Source: Geodermatophilus marinus
Lineage (GTDB): Bacteria > Actinomycetota > Actinomycetes > Mycobacteriales > Geodermatophilaceae
Assembly: GCF_003428645.1 (NCBI RefSeq)
Contig: NZ_QVQH01000009.1
Coordinates: forward strand, 62,001-126,000
Reading direction: 5' to 3'
DNA: 64,000 nt
Shown: positions 60,885 to 64,000 of the stretch, in pieces
Position numbering within the stretch: the first letter of the stretch is position 1
Layout: each line of letters opens with the position of its first letter
Notes under the pieces: model-generated
What the model was told of the DNA's origin: nothing
The model's input: the letters and a program-made list of their open reading frames with translations, nothing else
Database searches by the model: none
Position numbers and translations under genes: made by a program

Positions 60885-61337
60885 ATGTCGATGCCCGCGC
60901 TCACCGCCGTCCCCGTCCGCTCCGGCCTGGCCCTCACCCGCCGCTGGGTCGCCCTGCTCGCACCGCCGGTCTTCGGCGCGCGCAGCCTGTGGCTGACCTG
61001 GTTCGGCACCGACGACCGGCAGCTGCCCGTCGTCGTCCCGGTCGACGACCTGCCCGACCTGCCCGAGCCGCCGCTGCTCACCGGGCTGCTCGACCTGCAC
61101 ACCGGCGTCACGGCCGACTCCGCCGGCGGGCCCTGCCTGCTGGCGATGGCGCTCTGCCGCCCGGGCGACCCCGCTCCCACGGCCGACGACGAGCGGTGGG
61201 CCACCGCGCTGCGGGAGGTGCTCGACGGCGCGGTGCCCTGGAGCCTGCACCTGGCCGCCGGTGGCCGGGTCCGGCCGCTGGTGGAGGCCGCGCACCTGCC
61301 CCCGCTGAGCGGGTGCGCCCTGACCGCGGGGACCTGA
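60885..61337 (+). CDS. Conserved hypothetical protein
   Basis: This 150-residue protein from ATG 60885 (an ATG at 60891 or GTG 60876 are alternatives) shows WVALLAPPVFGARSLWLTWFGTDDRQLPVVVPVDDLPDLPE, a segment (LLAMALCRPGDPAPTADDERWATALREVLDG) and HLAAGGRVRPLVEA. I recognise no named domain, but the layout suggests a small conserved actinobacterial protein. It follows the alpha/beta hydrolase by about 95 bases. Confidence 0.6.
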   Translation: MSMPALTAVPVRSGLALTRRWVALLAPPVFGARSLWLTWFGTDDRQLPVVVPVDDLPDLPEPPLLTGLLDLHTGVTADSAGGPCLLAMALCRPGDPAPTADDERWATALREVLDGAVPWSLHLAAGGRVRPLVEAAHLPPLSGCALTAGT

Positions 61338-61419
61338 CGGCGCGGGGACCTCCGCCCCTGGTCCGGCATCCCCCGCGCGGCGAGCGTGAGCCACCCCACA
61401 CCCGCCACGGAGGTGCCCC

Positions 61420-62964
61420 GTGTACCTGACCCAGGGCCTGCACCGCGCGGTGCAGCAGCGACCCGACGCGCCCGCGACGATCGACGGCTCGCGCACCCGC
61501 ACCCACGCGGAGTCGGTGGACCGGATCGCCCGGCTCGCCGGGGCGCTGCGCGGCCTCGGGGTCGAGGACGGCGCCCGGGCGGCGGTGCTGGCCCTGAACT
61601 CCGACCGCTACCACGAGTGGCTCGCCGCGACGCTGTGGGCGGGCGGGGTGGTCGTCCCCGTGAACTTCCGCTGGAGCGTCCCGGAGATCGCCGACTCGCT
61701 CGACGAGGTCGGCGCCACGGTGCTCGCGGTCGACGACCTGTTCGCGCCGATGGTGCCGGCGCTGCGGCAGACCGTCCCCGGGCTGGCGCACGTCGTCCAC
61801 CTCGGTGACGGCGCGACCCCCGAGGGCACCCGCCCCGTCGAGGAGCTGCTGGGCGGGTCCGGGCCGGTGGAGGACGCCCGGCGCGGCGGCGAGGACCTGG
61901 CCGGTGTCTTCTACACCGGCGGGACGACGGGCCGCTCCAAGGGCGTCATGCTCAGCCATCGCAACCTGCTCACCGCGATCATGGGCGGGCTGGCCATCTC
62001 GGAGCCGGTGGAGACCAGCGTGTACCTGCACGCCGCGCCGATGTTCCACCTCGCCGACTTCAGCATGTGGGTGACCGAGGTCGTGGCCGGCGGCACCCAC
62101 GTCATGATCCCGGCGTTCGACCCGGTCGCGGTGATGCAGGCCGTCCAGGCGCACGGCGTCACCGACCTGCTGCTCGTCCCGACGATGGTCCAGCTCGTCG
62201 TGGACCACCCCGCGCTCGACGAGCACGACCTGACCAGCGTGCGGCGCGTGCTCTACGGGGCCTCACCCATGTCCGAGGCGCTGCTCGGCCGGGCGATGAA
62301 GGCCCTGCCGAACGCCCGGTTCCTGCAGGCCTACGGGATGACCGAGCTGGCCCCCTCGGCGACCCTGCTGACGCCGACCGACCACGAGCACCCCGTGCAC
62401 CGCCGCTCCGTGGGCCGGGCCGCCCCGCACACCGAGGTGCGCATCGTCGGACCCGACGACCGGGAGCTGCCGCGCGGCGAGGTCGGGGAGATCGTCGTCA
62501 GCGGCGGCAACGTGATGCTCGGCTACTGGCACCGCCCCGAGCAGACCGCCGAGGCGCTGCGCGGCGGCTGGATGCACACCGGGGACGCCGGCTGGATGGA
62601 CGACGAGGGCTACGTGTACCTCACCGACCGGATCAAGGACATGATCATCTCGGGCGGGGAGAACGTGTACTCGGTGGAGGTGGAGAGCGTGCTGGCCCAA
62701 CACCCGTCGGTGGCCACCTGCGCGGTGATCGGGGTGCCGGACGAGACGTGGGGCGAGCGCGTGCACGCCGTCGTCGTCCCGGTGCCCGGTGCGACCCCCA
62801 CGCTGCAGGAGCTGCACGACTTCTGCACCGAGCGGATCGCCGGCTACAAGGTGCCCCGGTCGGTGGAGGTCGTCGACGGGTTGCCCCTGTCGGCGGCCGG
62901 CAAGGTGCTCAAGCGCGAGCTGCGCCGGCCCTACTGGGAGGGGCACGAGCGGGCCGTGCACTGA
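61420..62964 (+). CDS. AMP-dependent acyl-CoA synthetase (FadD-like)
   Basis: This 514-residue protein from GTG 61420 has the ANL signatures: FYTGGTTGRSKGVMLSHRNL (P-loop), AYGMTELAPSATLL, GWMHTGDAGWMDDEGYVYLTDRIKDMIISGGENVYSVEVE (hinge and ribose Asp), and GKVLKREL (catalytic Lys). It activates a carboxylic acid as acyl-AMP and then acyl-CoA. A GGAGGTG site lies just upstream. A strong hairpin follows. Confidence 0.92.
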   Translation: MYLTQGLHRAVQQRPDAPATIDGSRTRTHAESVDRIARLAGALRGLGVEDGARAAVLALNSDRYHEWLAATLWAGGVVVPVNFRWSVPEIADSLDEVGATVLAVDDLFAPMVPALRQTVPGLAHVVHLGDGATPEGTRPVEELLGGSGPVEDARRGGEDLAGVFYTGGTTGRSKGVMLSHRNLLTAIMGGLAISEPVETSVYLHAAPMFHLADFSMWVTEVVAGGTHVMIPAFDPVAVMQAVQAHGVTDLLLVPTMVQLVVDHPALDEHDLTSVRRVLYGASPMSEALLGRAMKALPNARFLQAYGMTELAPSATLLTPTDHEHPVHRRSVGRAAPHTEVRIVGPDDRELPRGEVGEIVVSGGNVMLGYWHRPEQTAEALRGGWMHTGDAGWMDDEGYVYLTDRIKDMIISGGENVYSVEVESVLAQHPSVATCAVIGVPDETWGERVHAVVVPVPGATPTLQELHDFCTERIAGYKVPRSVEVVDGLPLSAAGKVLKRELRRPYWEGHERAVH

Positions 62965-63029
62965 GGCGACCGCCGGCGGCACCGTTCCGCGGCGCGGGCG
63001 CGGCGGGCCCCTGGGGTCCCACCCCGGGG

Positions 63030-63067
63030 CCTACGTCTGTGAGTGCTGTGGCACTCACAGACGTAGG
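63030..63067. terminator. 17-bp perfect hairpin terminator
   Basis: The arms 63030-63046 and 63051-63067 are perfect complements (17 bp) with a 4-base loop. It lies 66 bases after the acyl-CoA synthetase stop and before the convergent LuxR gene (ends 63111). It has no U-run. Confidence 0.85.
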
Positions 63068-63110
63068 CGACCGGACCCCTCCCACCACCGGCGGCGCACG
63101 GCCCCGTGGC

Positions 63111-64000
63111 TCAGGCCGGCACGCGGACCAGCCCGGCGCCCACCGCGGACGCCGCCGCGGCCGCGCGGTTGCCGACGCCGAGCTTGGTCAGCAGGTGCTC
63201 GACGTGGGTGGCCACCGTCCGCTCGGTGACGCCCAGCGCCCGGGCCGCCATCCGGTTGGTCGCCCCGAGCGCCAGCTCGCAGAGCACCTCCAGCTCGCGC
63301 ACCGACAGGCCGCCGGGCGACGGGGCGGGCCCGTGCTCGACCACCACCCAGCGACCGGCCGGGCGGGCCTCCACGGCCAGCAGCGCCGATCCGCGCAGCA
63401 CCAGCAGGTGCCGGCCCAGCCGGGACGGCCAGCCGGCCGGGTGCAGCAACCCGGCCAGCGCGCCGGTGAGCAGTTCCGGGCGGGCGGACGGCGACAGCGC
63501 GAGCAGCCGCCCGTCGTCCGGCGCCCACGCCAGCACGCCGGCCGCCCCGTCGGAGGACGGCAGCGCCAGCCCGCCGAGCGGGTCGACCAGGCTCACCAGG
63601 TCCTCGCGCAGCACCCGCAGCCAGCCGACCGCCTCGTCGTCCACACCCCCGCCGAGGGTGCTGGCGTGCAGGCAACCGACGTACCGGCCGCCGGTGGTGA
63701 GGCACAGGCTCACGCCGTCGGTGAACCGCAGCGGCGTGATGACCCGCTCGAACATCGGCCCGCGCCGGCCCGCCGGGGGGATGTCGCGCACCCGGAGCGG
63801 GCGGCCGGAGTCGCGGACCGCCGGGAACAGCGGGTCCTCGTGGAAGGCCGACTCCATCGCGGCCAGCGCGTCGTCGACGTAGCCGGTGCTGGCCAGGGTC
63901 TCGTGCCGGCCGCGCAGCGGGTCCCAGCGCGCCACCGCGGCCGCGCAGGTCGACAGCGCACCGAGGGCGTCGAGGACGGCGGCGGCCCGGTCGGTCTCCG
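63111..64000 (-). CDS. LuxR-type regulator, 5' end beyond window
   Basis: The gene enters from the right edge and stops at 63111; about 296 residues are visible. It is paralogous to the regulator at 53658: GAF-like middle (FERVITPLRFTDGVSLCLTTGGRYVGCLHAST), then a LuxR HTH (LSVRELEVLCELALGATNRMAARALGVTERTVATHVEHLLTK). The frame stays open to 64000 (RAAAVLDALGALSTC), so the true start is outside. A hairpin terminator lies beyond its stop. Confidence 0.87.
   Translation of the reverse strand, partial: ETDRAAAVLDALGALSTCAAAVARWDPLRGRHETLASTGYVDDALAAMESAFHEDPLFPAVRDSGRPLRVRDIPPAGRRGPMFERVITPLRFTDGVSLCLTTGGRYVGCLHASTLGGGVDDEAVGWLRVLREDLVSLVDPLGGLALPSSDGAAGVLAWAPDDGRLLALSPSARPELLTGALAGLLHPAGWPSRLGRHLLVLRGSALLAVEARPAGRWVVVEHGPAPSPGGLSVRELEVLCELALGATNRMAARALGVTERTVATHVEHLLTKLGVGNRAAAAASAVGAGLVRVPA

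Overview
The window is very GC-rich DNA from an actinobacterium. Codon use, many GTG starts, leaderless TANNNT-type promoters, a DUF222/HNH protein, DUF4386, DUF2332, DUF4407, a CtpI-like ATPase, a TIGR03086 protein and PhaZ together suggest the Geodermatophilaceae (Blastococcus, Geodermatophilus or Modestobacter type). The family assignment is inference. No rRNA, tRNA or CRISPR array was seen.

Region 1 (1 to about 16,880) is a defence island. In order it holds a NERD-helicase (cut by the window edge), HepT with an HTH-fused MNT antitoxin, AbiEi with a frameshifted AbiEii, a ribbon-helix-helix/DUF5615 pair and a DUF4253 protein. Next come a PLD-SF2 helicase-DUF3427 protein whose last codons are split by an IS21-family element, a Vsr-type endonuclease, a restriction enzyme that appears to join EVE-like, sulfur-binding-like and HNH parts, a MazG-like pyrophosphohydrolase, and a DUF2075 helicase with a probable N-terminal nuclease domain. 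The island stops inside a 5'-truncated NAD(P)-binding gene, which looks like the right-hand junction.

Region 2 (about 16,880 to 33,800) has a frameshifted DUF4386 membrane protein and a secreted GH18-like protein divergent from a large glycosyltransferase-2/degenerate EAL fusion. It also has an MmcQ/YjbR protein, an intact VapBC pair, a degenerate nucleotidyltransferase with a 57-residue partner, a lone VapB beside a VapC relic, a hotdog dehydratase, a DUF2332 protein, an M48-like membrane protein without HExxH, a two-domain ABM-like protein, a cupin and an enoyl-CoA hydratase.

Region 3 (about 33,900 to 50,300) has a 1,520-residue P-type ATPase, a Phd/PIN toxin-antitoxin pair, a SWIM-SNF2 helicase, a frameshifted DUF222-HNH gene, a PHB depolymerase, an ABC1 kinase, small SnoaL/NTF2 proteins and a DUF4407 protein, with a strong shared terminator at 48775-48822.

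Region 4 (about 50,400 to 64,000) is mostly metabolism and regulation: a lipoprotein beta-propeller, an alditol-oxidase-like flavoprotein, a LuxR regulator, a histone-deacetylase-family enzyme, a TIGR03086 protein, a GT51 transglycosylase, a gamma-glutamylcyclotransferase, an AraC regulator divergent from an alpha/beta hydrolase, an acyl-CoA synthetase and a second LuxR paralogue cut by the window end.

Three themes stand out. The defence island is still being reshaped (IS insertion, frameshift, truncated junction gene). Seven toxin-antitoxin-like loci occur, and in two the toxin is broken while the antitoxin is intact. A 66-bp GATCATG-ended palindromic repeat family (four copies) lies at gene ends.
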